Below, in pieces: positions 49,831 to 58,068 of a DNA stretch of 64,000 nucleotides. The position numbers were made by a program, and so were the translations under genes. Below the pieces are notes generated by a model, which was not told the DNA's origin, did not search any database, and was given only the letters and a program-made list of their open reading frames with translations. Every line of letters starts with the position of its first letter. The stretch's first letter is position 1. The DNA lies in the NCBI GenBank assembly GCA_024695565.1, contig JAILHX010000067.1:62001-126000 (forward strand), read 5' to 3'. Source of the stretch: Saccharofermentans sp. Its GTDB lineage: Bacteria; Bacillota_A; Clostridia; Saccharofermentanales; Saccharofermentanaceae.

Positions 49831-51822
49831 TTAATGCCATCTGGAAATCCTGTTTTCGGGCGCGATATACATACCGTCACCTTCTTTGACGTCATAAACT
49901 TCATAGAAGCAGTCCAGAGTTGCAAGGATCGCATTTGTCCTTATCAGTTCCGGGCTGTGCTCATCATATGCGATCAGATCTATTACCTCGGTATCAATTG
50001 TCTTGGAACACCATATCGTCGCATAGCTCTCGAAAATCTTTATCAGGTCTTCATCTGTTTTAGCAAGCGACGTAACGCATTCCATGCCGCCTAAATCAGC
50101 ATAGTTCTCACCCAAAGTCTGCTCACCGTCAACATGGTAAACGCCGAAGACTACAAAGTTATCTTCAAAATATCTGACAGCTTGCTCGTTCCTTGCTTCC
50201 AGAGCTTCCATATCCTCCGGAGCGATCCAGGAAGGATCATAATCACCGTTCTTATCAAAAACGATACAGTTGCTGTCAAAGGCATGCCCCATCTCGTGCG
50301 CGATTACCGAGCCCAGGCCGCCGAGATTGGTATAGTAATCAGCATCTACATCAAAGAACGGCTTGTTGGTTATTGCTACCGTTATACAGATGGTGTTGGC
50401 ACAGGGGTCATAACATGCGTTGACCATCTGCATCGGCATACCGACGTCTTTACGGTCAACAGGTTCGCCTAAGCTTGCAATCGTTTCAGCCTGAGAAATT
50501 CTCTGATACTGAAGCAATATCTGATAGTAGTTACCATTCAGATCCGCATACTTTGAATTCTCATGTCTCTTAAGATCCATTCCGGTTATATATACGATAT
50601 TGTCGAGTTTCTCAAGAAGTTCCTTCCTGGTTCCTTCTGTAAGCCATGTGGCATTACCGATCAAGACCCTGTAGCCTTCTCTGATGTCATCACACATGGA
50701 GACGAGAGCATCATCCATCTCCTGAGAGTAATAACGCTCAACATAAATGGGATCTGTCTCTTTGTAGAACGCCATTTTGATCTCGTCGAGGGCCTGCTGT
50801 TCTATCGTATCGTAACTGTCAGCAACCCGATCTGCGAATTCAGCATAGTGAGGAGCAAGAAATCTCATATACTTGTTGACAAGCTCTCCAAGTTCCCACG
50901 CCTTAAGTGCCTCAATGTTCCCGTCAACAAAAATGCCGTTAATGCACTCTAGCTGTGCTCTGTCAGCGATCATGAACTTGTCACAATAAGCAGGATCTAA
51001 ACCGACATCTTTAAGGTATTTAGACATATCGACGTTCGTAAATATGTTATTGATCTCTTCCGCAGAGACAATAGTCATGTACTCGTAAGGCCAGGCAGCA
51101 TCCATGATCTCCATGTCTGTCGAACCATAAATATCAATAGCCAGCAGAGCGACCTCTTTTCCGTATTCTTCAGCCGTCTCGAGATCATACCCCAATGCCT
51201 TCATAAGATTTTTCTCTTCATCGGCAAGGTAGTCTGTCGCAAAGTTATCGTCACGCATTTCTTCGAAGCTTGCTGATAATAACGAGGTGCGCTGACTGAA
51301 CGCAACGATCCTCTCGCTTGAAGAAAAACAGTTCTCTGTTACCATGGCATTGAAAAAACCGCCAAGACCGTAATCTCTTATGAGCATAGCATCGATATCC
51401 AGCAGCTCATCGACAGTCTTTACATTCTCGATATCGTGAATGATCTGCTCCAGATCTTCAGGAACCGGTTCGTTGGCAAAATCATACGCCATGAAAGCGT
51501 TATACGCTATCTGGATAACAAACTCTTCGCTGCCCTTCTCATATCCCGTGCCTGCAACCGTGTCCTGGATGATGCTCTCGATCTGATCATCAACAACAGA
51601 TATATCGAATGAGCTTGCAGCACTGTTCTCGCCGTATTCGAATTCCGCATTGGCAAGCGTGTCACCGTTGATGTACTTATAGTAGTCATCCTGGGGACGT
51701 ACAGGACCTTCTTCTGTTGTCTCTGACGTTTCCGTCTCAGGAATCTCTATAGCAGGAGCACAAGCTGTCACGACGCCCGTTGTCATGGCACAGATAAGCA
51801 CTATCCCTATTAACCTCTTCAT
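49831..51822 (-). CDS. M13-family zinc metallopeptidase lipoprotein (neprilysin-like)
   Basis: A 663-residue secreted peptidase anchored by a lipobox (GVVTAC, Cys 21). The zinc site HExxH is seen as VIAHEMGHAFDSN and the third ligand as ENYADLGGMEC, with ISRW near the C-terminus; the NAxY-type segment VNACYDP binds substrate backbones. M13 enzymes cut short oligopeptides up to about 40 residues. It is first in a unit with an FtsX-type ABC transporter, followed by a LytTR two-component pair, and a LytTR-type operator lies just upstream. This suggests the enzyme trims or destroys a peptide that the system senses. That role is inference. Confidence 0.93.
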   Translation of the reverse strand: MKRLIGIVLICAMTTGVVTACAPAIEIPETETSETTEEGPVRPQDDYYKYINGDTLANAEFEYGENSAASSFDISVVDDQIESIIQDTVAGTGYEKGSEEFVIQIAYNAFMAYDFANEPVPEDLEQIIHDIENVKTVDELLDIDAMLIRDYGLGGFFNAMVTENCFSSSERIVAFSQRTSLLSASFEEMRDDNFATDYLADEEKNLMKALGYDLETAEEYGKEVALLAIDIYGSTDMEIMDAAWPYEYMTIVSAEEINNIFTNVDMSKYLKDVGLDPAYCDKFMIADRAQLECINGIFVDGNIEALKAWELGELVNKYMRFLAPHYAEFADRVADSYDTIEQQALDEIKMAFYKETDPIYVERYYSQEMDDALVSMCDDIREGYRVLIGNATWLTEGTRKELLEKLDNIVYITGMDLKRHENSKYADLNGNYYQILLQYQRISQAETIASLGEPVDRKDVGMPMQMVNACYDPCANTICITVAITNKPFFDVDADYYTNLGGLGSVIAHEMGHAFDSNCIVFDKNGDYDPSWIAPEDMEALEARNEQAVRYFEDNFVVFGVYHVDGEQTLGENYADLGGMECVTSLAKTDEDLIKIFESYATIWCSKTIDTEVIDLIAYDEHSPELIRTNAILATLDCFYEVYDVKEGDGMYIAPENRISRWH

Positions 51823-51855
51823 ACAAATCTCCTTTTCAGATTCTTGGATAATGGG

Positions 51856-51922
51856 ATAGTATCACTGATTTATATCAATTGTGTATTTTGTGGCGAGTTG
51901 CAGTTTAAGCGTGGTGAGTTGC
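51856..51922 (-). promoter_or_regulatory. LytTR-type direct repeats and promoter of the M13-ABC operon
   Basis: GTGGCGAGTTGC (51890-51901) and GTGGTGAGTTGC (51911-51922) match in 11 of 12 bases and start exactly 21 bp apart, two helix turns on the same face. On the minus strand (the gene direction) they lie just upstream of a poor -35 (ACACAA, 51879-51884) with a 17-base spacer to TACTAT (51856-51861). Repeats of about 9 bp with a 21-bp period next to a weak -35 are the known form of AgrA-type activator sites. Confidence 0.7.
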
Positions 51923-51924
51923 GT

Positions 51925-52518
51925 TTATTCTTCGATAAGAACTGCCCTGCAGGGCGCGCCGTCACATCCTCCGAGATTGATCGGAGCGGCATTTAGAAGA
52001 TAAGATCCGACGGGGACATCTTTTAATACTATTCCTTCGAGAAGAACTATTTTCGCGCCGAGCATAATGAGATGAACTTCCATCGGAGCATCAAGCGGTC
52101 CTACGGTCTGAGATTCGTTGCCGTAAAGCTTTATCTTTGCCTCAGCGAAAACTACGGCTGCCTCTTTGGTTACCGTGCAGTCTCCTTTTACGAGTATCAT
52201 GTCAGAAGCTTTGGGATCGCAGACCTTAGCTTCATTTAAGATCCTTAAGGCATCTGCCCTGCCGAGATTGCCGTTATGTTCTGCGACATAGGCATATCCG
52301 ATGAACTTATCAAGGGGCACCTGATCTATCGTCTCTTCGCCGTCGCAGAAATGGAAAGGCGCATCAACGTGCGTTCCGTTATGTGCGCACATCTCAAATG
52401 CTGTAAGATTGCAGACGTCACCATTGCTGATTCTTAACTGAACATTTTTCTTAGGTGAAGGGTCGCCCGGATAAACATTGCATCCGAATACTTCCTGTGA
52501 GATATCGTAGATCTTCAT
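51925..52518 (-). CDS. Cyclase/kynurenine-formamidase-like metal hydrolase
   Basis: A 197-residue enzyme with the family motif HNGTHVDAPFHF (HxGTHxDxPxH), whose His and Asp residues bind two metal ions, and the opening IYDISQEVFGCNVYPGDPSP. Relatives hydrolyse N-formylkynurenine or close polyketide rings. No tryptophan-catabolic gene adjoins it, so the substrate stays open. AAGGAGG precedes the ATG. It lies 11 bases downstream of the triple-ribbon gene on the same strand. Confidence 0.85.
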   Translation of the reverse strand: MKIYDISQEVFGCNVYPGDPSPKKNVQLRISNGDVCNLTAFEMCAHNGTHVDAPFHFCDGEETIDQVPLDKFIGYAYVAEHNGNLGRADALRILNEAKVCDPKASDMILVKGDCTVTKEAAVVFAEAKIKLYGNESQTVGPLDAPMEVHLIMLGAKIVLLEGIVLKDVPVGSYLLNAAPINLGGCDGAPCRAVLIEE

Positions 52519-52529
52519 AAAGTGCCTCC

Positions 52530-53759
52530 TTATTCGGGCTTTGCCTTACCGCAGTTCATGCAGTACTTGCCGCTGTTAACGTTGCCGCATTCGCAGGTCC
52601 ATCCGTCAGGCTTGGGACTTCCGCAGTTATAGCAGAACTTACCGGTGTTATCCGCTCCGCACCCGCACTTCCATATCGCGGGCTTCGGCTCTCCGCATTC
52701 AGCACAGAATTTACCCGAATTCTCAGTGCCGCACTTGCAGGTCCACTTCTCTAATTCAGCTTCCCTCTTGGCTGCGCCGGGATCTGCCGGAACGAGTCCC
52801 ATCAGATGTACGGGCTCGTCTACGGGAGGGGTATTATTCATAGTCATCATCCCTAGCATTCCCATGCCCATGAAGCCGTTCTTGGTCTCATGAGTCTCGT
52901 TCTTTATGCATTCGCCTGAAGCCTCAATCTCTTCAAAAAGCGCAGTGATCTTGTCTTCGTATTTCTTAAATGTCATGCCGGCAGCGCCGCACTGGATGGA
53001 ACACATATTACAGGGGTTGCCGCCTACTGAACTGTCATCGAAGGTCATGCAGATCGATGAACTTGTGAAGTTATCGAACATTGCTGGCGTCTCGATATCA
53101 AGCTTGGAGATTGCAGCGAGCTTCTCCTCTTCTACGAGATCTCTTACCTTCTGCGCAATCTCTGGCTGTATCTTATATTCCATTCTGGAATTAACTCCGC
53201 CGCCGTAGGAAGAATAAGTATAAACAATCGAACCGTCATCATTCCACTCGATCTCCCTGCCACTGCCCGAGCTCGTTCCCGCCATCATGCCGTGGGACGA
53301 GAGGTTGTAGCTGAATCTTGTAAGCGGGCCGCGAGGCTCTACAGCAGCCTCTATCTCCTGTCTTCTCTTTTCAGCTCTCTCCTCTTTAATTGGCTTCATT
53401 ATCTGTTCCTGATAAACTGCGTCAACTTCATCAGTAAACTCCAGTTCGTTGATCCTGGCTGAACCGTCAATTTCCCTTTCCTTGAGCATGTTGATCAGGC
53501 CAAGTTCCACTTCGCTCTTGCCGTCTATATAAAGTGTTTTACCGTTCTCATGCCAATGGGCAAGACACTCTTCGACCCTGCTTACAGCCATCGACTTCAT
53601 GGCCTCGATATGATCGTTCTCTGTCCCGCTAAATGCTGATTCATCGTAATCATTGATATAAAGGGCGCCTTCAACAATTACTTCAAATTCAGTGTCACAG
53701 CCTTTTTCCCTGAACTTGACGGGTGTCGGCGTTTTAAACCTTACAACAAAGCCTGGCAT
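52530..53759 (-). CDS. Protein with three C-terminal zinc ribbons
   Basis: A 409-residue protein of unknown function. The first 140 residues are alpha/beta; 145-260 has a Gly/Ser-rich beta segment (LSSHGMMAGTSSGSG); a CNMCSIQCGAAG cluster stands near residue 257. The C-terminal 75 residues are three tandem double-Cys zinc ribbons, each ending CG-x-PKP (for example FCAECGEPKPA). The ribbon at the end of the SPFH protein 4 kb away has the same W-x-C-x-CG...FC-x-x-CG-x-P form, hinting at shared partners. An ATG six bases upstream lies two bases from GGAG; the one at 53759 is better spaced. Confidence 0.75.
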   Translation of the reverse strand: MPGFVVRFKTPTPVKFREKGCDTEFEVIVEGALYINDYDESAFSGTENDHIEAMKSMAVSRVEECLAHWHENGKTLYIDGKSEVELGLINMLKEREIDGSARINELEFTDEVDAVYQEQIMKPIKEERAEKRRQEIEAAVEPRGPLTRFSYNLSSHGMMAGTSSGSGREIEWNDDGSIVYTYSSYGGGVNSRMEYKIQPEIAQKVRDLVEEEKLAAISKLDIETPAMFDNFTSSSICMTFDDSSVGGNPCNMCSIQCGAAGMTFKKYEDKITALFEEIEASGECIKNETHETKNGFMGMGMLGMMTMNNTPPVDEPVHLMGLVPADPGAAKREAELEKWTCKCGTENSGKFCAECGEPKPAIWKCGCGADNTGKFCYNCGSPKPDGWTCECGNVNSGKYCMNCGKAKPE

Positions 53760-53824
53760 AAGCATATCTCCTTTATCCGGATGTCAATTCTGATTATACC
53801 CTAACTGCTGGATAAACTTTGTGA

Positions 53825-54021
53825 TTGCCCCGACATGCCGTGAACTGTCAATTCGGGGCAAATCCTTCATGGCTGTTTTTGCCCCGGAAAGCGTGATTAT
53901 TATGATTTGGGGCAAAATACCTTCACACCTGTTGCCCCAAGTTTTCAAAACCGGATAAACGGGGGCACAAACCGACCAAATTTATTCCCCAAACTTCCGC
54001 AAATTCACGATTCGGGGCAAA
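53825..54021. repeat. Array of four palindromic units with a period of about 53 bp
   Basis: Eight copies of a TTGCCCC/GGGGCAA motif alternate in direction. The left arms begin at 53825, 53879, 53932 and 53985, the right arms (GGGGCA) at 53855, 53909, 53962 and 54014. Each unit is an inverted repeat of about 37 bp, with the same spacing between units (52-55 bp) but varied filler. No ORF, terminator T-tract or spacer diversity typical of CRISPR is present. The region fills most of the 347-bp gap between the triple-ribbon gene and the divergent transporter gene. Confidence 0.75.
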
Positions 54022-54106
54022 GGCGTTTTTGGAGAAAGTAATAGTATCTTTATATTATGTTTGCCTGTAAGAGGGTCATCAAATAAATCGAAGGTTGGAA
54101 CCGACA

Positions 54107-55309
54107 ATGGAGAAATGGATCAGATCTGCAATCCCTGCACTTTTAATTCACTGTTCGATCGGCACAGTTTATTGCTGGAGCACATTCAAGGAAGCTGTTG
54201 CTGAAGCAATCGGTATGACGCCTTTTGCAGTAGGCTGGGCATTCAGCCTCGCGATCTTCTTCCTCGGTATGTCGGCAGCCTTTGCGGGCAAGCTCGTTGA
54301 GCTCAACATCCATAAGTCTTCACTTATCGCCGCTATCTGCTTTACAGTCGGCATGATCGGCACAGGACTTACGATCAGGTTCTGCTCAGGAGTCTTAGCG
54401 CTCGTCCTCATCTACATCTTCTACGGATGCATTATGGGCATAGGCTTAGGCGTAGGTTACCTTACACCAGTTAAGACCCTGATGCTGTGGTTCAAGGACC
54501 ACAAAGGTCTTGCTACGGGCATCTCCATCATGGGATTCGGCCTTGCAAAGGCTATCGCTACTCCTATCATGGAATTCCTTCAGAACAAGGTCGGCATCTC
54601 CTGGATGTTCATCATCCTTGGAGTCATCTACTTCATCATGATGTTCATCGGCCACCTGCTCCTCAAGAAGCCTTCAGACTGGGTCGAGGCAAAGACCAAC
54701 AACGACTTCAGTTATTCGATCCTCAAGAACAAGACATTCGTCGGCATCTGGCTCATCTTCTACATCAACATTCACTGCGGTCTGATGCTCATTACTTATG
54801 AGAAGCAGTTCCTCAACACAAGATTTGCAGGTCTTGCTTCTCTTGCCGTCATCATAAGCGTTATCCCTTCCGTTACCGCCATCTGCAACGCTTTAGGCCG
54901 TATCGGTTATTCCACGATCTCAGACAAGCTCAAGGACAGAAGCCTTATCTATGTGATCATCTTCATTTCCTGCATTGTCGTCTGCGGTCTGTCATTCGGA
55001 TTCATCAACGGTGTACTGGTCATCATATTGCTGATGGTCGTAAACCTGGGCTACGGCGGCGGATTCTCAACACTGCCGGCACTTCTGGAATCAAGATTCG
55101 GAATGAAGAACATCTCCAAGATCCATGGCCTGACACTGTCTGCCTGGGCGATTGCAGGGCTTACGGGAAACAATCTCTCCGAGGTTATCCTGAACAATTC
55201 CGGGAATAACTATCAGTACATAATCATCACGGCAGGAGTTCTCTATGCCGTTGCACTGGTTATCTGCCTGTTATTGGTATTCAACCGTTCAGCTAAGAAG
55301 ATCGCTTAA
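54107..55309 (+). CDS. MFS transporter, oxalate/formate antiporter (OFA) family
   Basis: A 400-residue carrier with 12 predicted TM helices. The start IHCSIGTVYCWSTFKEAVAEA and the FFLGMSAAFAGKLVE, GIGLGVGYLTPVKTLMLWF and ATGISIMGFGLAKA segments are typical of the OFA family, which moves oxalate, formate or other small carboxylates. The substrate here is unknown. The ATG at 54107 is preferred to a TTG at 54095. A TATTAT box at about 54053 lies just beyond the palindrome array, so the array could control this gene. The stop is two bases from the convergent gene. Confidence 0.85.
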   Translation: MEKWIRSAIPALLIHCSIGTVYCWSTFKEAVAEAIGMTPFAVGWAFSLAIFFLGMSAAFAGKLVELNIHKSSLIAAICFTVGMIGTGLTIRFCSGVLALVLIYIFYGCIMGIGLGVGYLTPVKTLMLWFKDHKGLATGISIMGFGLAKAIATPIMEFLQNKVGISWMFIILGVIYFIMMFIGHLLLKKPSDWVEAKTNNDFSYSILKNKTFVGIWLIFYINIHCGLMLITYEKQFLNTRFAGLASLAVIISVIPSVTAICNALGRIGYSTISDKLKDRSLIYVIIFISCIVVCGLSFGFINGVLVIILLMVVNLGYGGGFSTLPALLESRFGMKNISKIHGLTLSAWAIAGLTGNNLSEVILNNSGNNYQYIIITAGVLYAVALVICLLLVFNRSAKKIA

Positions 55310-55311
55310 AC

Positions 55312-56544
55312 TCACTTGGAGTACTTCAACTGCATTTTGATATCCTTGCGAATAAAGCGGTGAAAAACTTCATTGTATTCACTGCTGATGGCAAGGGCTT
55401 CTTTCTCGACTTCAGCCTGGTCGAAGTCATCGTTGTTGCGCTTAAGCGAATTCTCGTAGTTCCTCTTAACGATCTCAAGGAGCTTGCCGAGCACTATGAA
55501 ATAAGACGGCTCACCGGATATTTCCTTGGCTTCATTGAACCGTTCCATGATGCTGTCCCAGCGTTCCTCGGTCATCTTGTACCCGAGCTTAAGCTCAGCA
55601 AAGCCCGTCCATTGGGCTGCACAAAGAATTCTTCCGCGGAGCGCTAAAAAGTTGTTGGGATCTACCATCAGCATATGAATAAATCTCTCATCCGCTTCAG
55701 TAAACTCTCCGCGTTCAACGTTGGAATTTGCTTTCTTAATTGGATCGCCGCAGAAAAGAGAATAGCCGTATGCAATTCCGCAATGTCTGCATTCATAAAG
55801 TTCCTTCTCCTCGTCAAGCTCTAATTCAGCTCCGCACTTATTGCAGAGTATCACCTTAGAGGTATCAAGGGCAGCGCGTATTTTAGACCTTCTGTCCGCA
55901 CTCTGCCTGAGCAGAAGGTCGCTGTTCTTATCGGGAACAAGATCTTTCAGTTCCGCATATATCTTCGCATATGTTTGTTCAGAATCATCTTCATCTACTA
56001 TATTCTGAGGTCTTTTGACCGGGGAACTGCGTTCGTGTTTTCTGCGCTGCCTGATATGGAGCTCGTTTACTGTAGCGAGTGAGTCGAACGCAAGTCTCTG
56101 TCTGCGCCTCTCAAGACTTTTCTTCTTCCGTTCTTCAGCCAGCAGAATAAGTTCTCTAAGCTTTGCAAAATAAGGAGCTCCGCTGCCTTCGTTATAAGCT
56201 TGGTCTTCAAGGAGTTTTAACATACCGGCGCAATCGCTCTTATTGAGATTAACCGGGTTCTCGAGTCTGCTTATCGATGTAATGGGACCGGCGCAAAGCA
56301 CAAGTCCTAAGAGCGCGTCAAAATCTCCGGGCTGCTTTGATAATATGTCCTGATATGCTTCCTTTGCTCTTCGAAAATCGCTATGGAACAAAAGATCATC
56401 AGCCTGATTCATAAGGTCACTTCTGTGAAAATCAACAGTCTCAAACCCGGTGCCGCAAAAAGGACAATCGTAAAGTTCCTGACCTCTGTCAACATTCAGT
56501 ATGCCGCCGCATTTTGAACAAGAATAACTTCTTAATCCCGCCAT
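55312..56544 (-). CDS. Duplicated zinc-ribbon/TPR-like protein
   Basis: A 410-residue cytosolic protein made of two similar halves. Each begins with a zinc ribbon (CSKCGGILNVDRGQELYDCPFCG; CNKCGAELELDEEKELYECRHCG), then a helical unit with an A-x-x-x-F/R-F/E-A...LL/ML-x-x-x-P-x-x-F-x-AL-x-GR/LVLCA pattern that looks TPR-like. A basic, charged linker (about 150-225) joins them. The halves arose by internal duplication. Function unknown; the neighbouring SPFH operon carries the same kind of ribbon. GGGGA lies before the ATG and the promoter TGC-TATAAT at 56589-56597. Confidence 0.75.
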   Translation of the reverse strand: MAGLRSYSCSKCGGILNVDRGQELYDCPFCGTGFETVDFHRSDLMNQADDLLFHSDFRRAKEAYQDILSKQPGDFDALLGLVLCAGPITSISRLENPVNLNKSDCAGMLKLLEDQAYNEGSGAPYFAKLRELILLAEERKKKSLERRRQRLAFDSLATVNELHIRQRRKHERSSPVKRPQNIVDEDDSEQTYAKIYAELKDLVPDKNSDLLLRQSADRRSKIRAALDTSKVILCNKCGAELELDEEKELYECRHCGIAYGYSLFCGDPIKKANSNVERGEFTEADERFIHMLMVDPNNFLALRGRILCAAQWTGFAELKLGYKMTEERWDSIMERFNEAKEISGEPSYFIVLGKLLEIVKRNYENSLKRNNDDFDQAEVEKEALAISSEYNEVFHRFIRKDIKMQLKYSK

Positions 56545-56588
56545 TTTAAATCCCCGCTGTTAAATGAAAAAACAAGCCTCTACAAGAA

Positions 56589-56597
56589 ATTATAGCA
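56589..56597 (-). promoter_or_regulatory. Extended -10 promoter of the duplicated zinc-ribbon gene
   Basis: Minus strand TGC-TATAAT, followed by a leader of about 38 bases with a GGGGA ribosome site. No good -35 is seen. Confidence 0.5.
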
Positions 56598-56621
56598 TCA
56601 TGACAAAGGCTAAGCGCAATC

Positions 56622-56656
56622 AAAATAAAAGAGAGCCCATTAAGAAATGAGCTCTC
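56622..56656 (-). terminator. Intrinsic terminator of the SPFH operon
   Basis: GAGAGCTCAT and ATGGGCTCTC on the minus strand (56647-56656 and 56631-56640) pair over a six-base loop with one G-U, followed by TTTTATTTT. It lies 25 bases after the SPFH stop. Confidence 0.85.
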
Positions 56657-56680
56657 CTTGTTAATTCAATCAGTTTCTGA

Positions 56681-58051
56681 TCAGTTAGGAGTTGCTCTGG
56701 GTGTTCCGCAGTCAGGGCAGAATCTTGAAGTGATTCCTGTCTTGCCGCAGTTAGCGCAGTTCCAGGCGCCTTCTACAGGTGCTGCAGGAGTAGCAGGGGC
56801 TACAGGAGCAGCGGGTGCCGCAGGTGCTACAGGAGCAGCGGGTGCCGCAGGTGCTACAGGTGCAACGGGTGCAGCAGGAGCTGCCTGGCCATTCTCGCCG
56901 GAGATGACGTTGCCGAAGCCTTCGCCTACCTTCTGGGACTCACCCATGATAGGAGCCATAGCATCTCTTGTCATGTTGATGACGCCGCCCATGGCACCGA
57001 GTGTTACGCCGAGAGAAGCAACATCGCCGATTCCGCCTGAAGCTCCGCCGCCGTTGCCGCCGGTAATACCGTTCTGCATGGCTTCGAGGCCGACCTGACG
57101 GGCTGTCTCGTCTCTATAGGTGTAGCCCTTCATCTGCATCTCGGCAGCCTCAGCCTCAGCCTTCATCTTGTAAGCTTCAGCTTCTGCCTGAGCCTTGATG
57201 CGGATGGCTTCAGCGTCTCCCTGGGCGCTTACGGCCTTGAGCTGTGCTTCAGTCTGAGCCTCAACGATCTTTCTCTGCTGTGCAGCTTCTGCCTCAGCCT
57301 TTCTGACTTCCTCTTCACGAACCTTCAATGTCTTGTCAGCGAACTGCTGCTTAAGGCGTACATAGTTAGGATCGTCATCAGGTGTCTGGATCGTTGTTAC
57401 GTAGAACTCAGGCATGTTGAGACCATACTCGTCGAGTGTCGCATTGATGTCGTTCATCAATGCTGAGGACAATACGTCGAGGTACGCATCGATCTCAAGG
57501 ATGTTGATGCTCTGTTCCTTAATGATTCTTGCGAGGTTTGCCTTGACCTTGTTGATGATCAAAGCTCTGAACATGCTGTTGCCGTATGACAGACCGTCGC
57601 CGACTGCTTCGCTCTGAATAAGTCCCTCGGTCGTGCCGACAAGCTTAAGAACGAGCTTTCTTGCATCAGTAACCTTCATGTTGAAGTTTCCGGATGCGCC
57701 GATCTCAACGTGAAGTCCGGATGCGGGATCGAAAAGTCTTACCTTGCTGTCAGTACCCCATCTGATACCCATCTGGGTGATCATATTGATGAAGTAAACT
57801 TCACAGTGGAAGACGTTGACACCGCCGGTACCGAGCTTCATGTAGTCACGAACCTTGGGAATATTGTTCGTAACAAGCGTGTGGCGTCCGGCCGTGAACT
57901 GGTCGAAAACCTTACCGTCACGGAAGAACAGTGCTTCCTGGGTCTCATGAACGATGAGCTGTGAGCCGATGGTAAAGTCTTCTTTCTCGTGCTTGTGTAC
58001 AAGGACATCATTACTGCCTTCGTACTTGATTACACTAATAGCTTCTACCAT
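56681..58051 (-). CDS. SPFH-domain protein with C-terminal zinc ribbon (YdjI-like)
   Basis: A 456-residue protein of the stomatin/prohibitin/flotillin/HflK group, like B. subtilis YdjI. Residues about 20-220 form the SPFH domain (IVHETQEALFFRDGKVFDQFTAGRHTL). A long Ala/Glu/Lys coiled coil follows (about 235-320, AEAEAAQQRKIVEAQTEAQ), then a Gly-rich part, a Pro/Ala repeat and a zinc ribbon (NCANCGKTGITSRFCPDCGTP). There is no TM helix, so it attaches to the membrane as a ring through partners or its coil. AAAGGA precedes the ATG. It is the second gene after the zinc-ribbon membrane protein, 17 bases apart. It probably organises membrane patches under stress. Confidence 0.9.
   Translation of the reverse strand: MVEAISVIKYEGSNDVLVHKHEKEDFTIGSQLIVHETQEALFFRDGKVFDQFTAGRHTLVTNNIPKVRDYMKLGTGGVNVFHCEVYFINMITQMGIRWGTDSKVRLFDPASGLHVEIGASGNFNMKVTDARKLVLKLVGTTEGLIQSEAVGDGLSYGNSMFRALIINKVKANLARIIKEQSINILEIDAYLDVLSSALMNDINATLDEYGLNMPEFYVTTIQTPDDDPNYVRLKQQFADKTLKVREEEVRKAEAEAAQQRKIVEAQTEAQLKAVSAQGDAEAIRIKAQAEAEAYKMKAEAEAAEMQMKGYTYRDETARQVGLEAMQNGITGGNGGGASGGIGDVASLGVTLGAMGGVINMTRDAMAPIMGESQKVGEGFGNVISGENGQAAPAAPVAPVAPAAPAAPVAPAAPAAPVAPATPAAPVEGAWNCANCGKTGITSRFCPDCGTPRATPN
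56775..56885 (-). repeat. 27-bp tandem repeats encoding PVAPAAPAA in the SPFH protein
   Basis: Three near-identical 27-bp units code for P-V-A-P-A-A-P-A-A between the coiled coil and the zinc ribbon. Two units are identical in DNA, so copy number may vary. Confidence 0.8.
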
Positions 58052-58068
58052 TTCTTAATCTTTCCTTT

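Noticed and set aside
53825..54021. CRISPR array
   Set aside because: Repeats are short (8-10 bases), alternate in direction and are not identical; there are no cas genes. A palindrome array explains it better.
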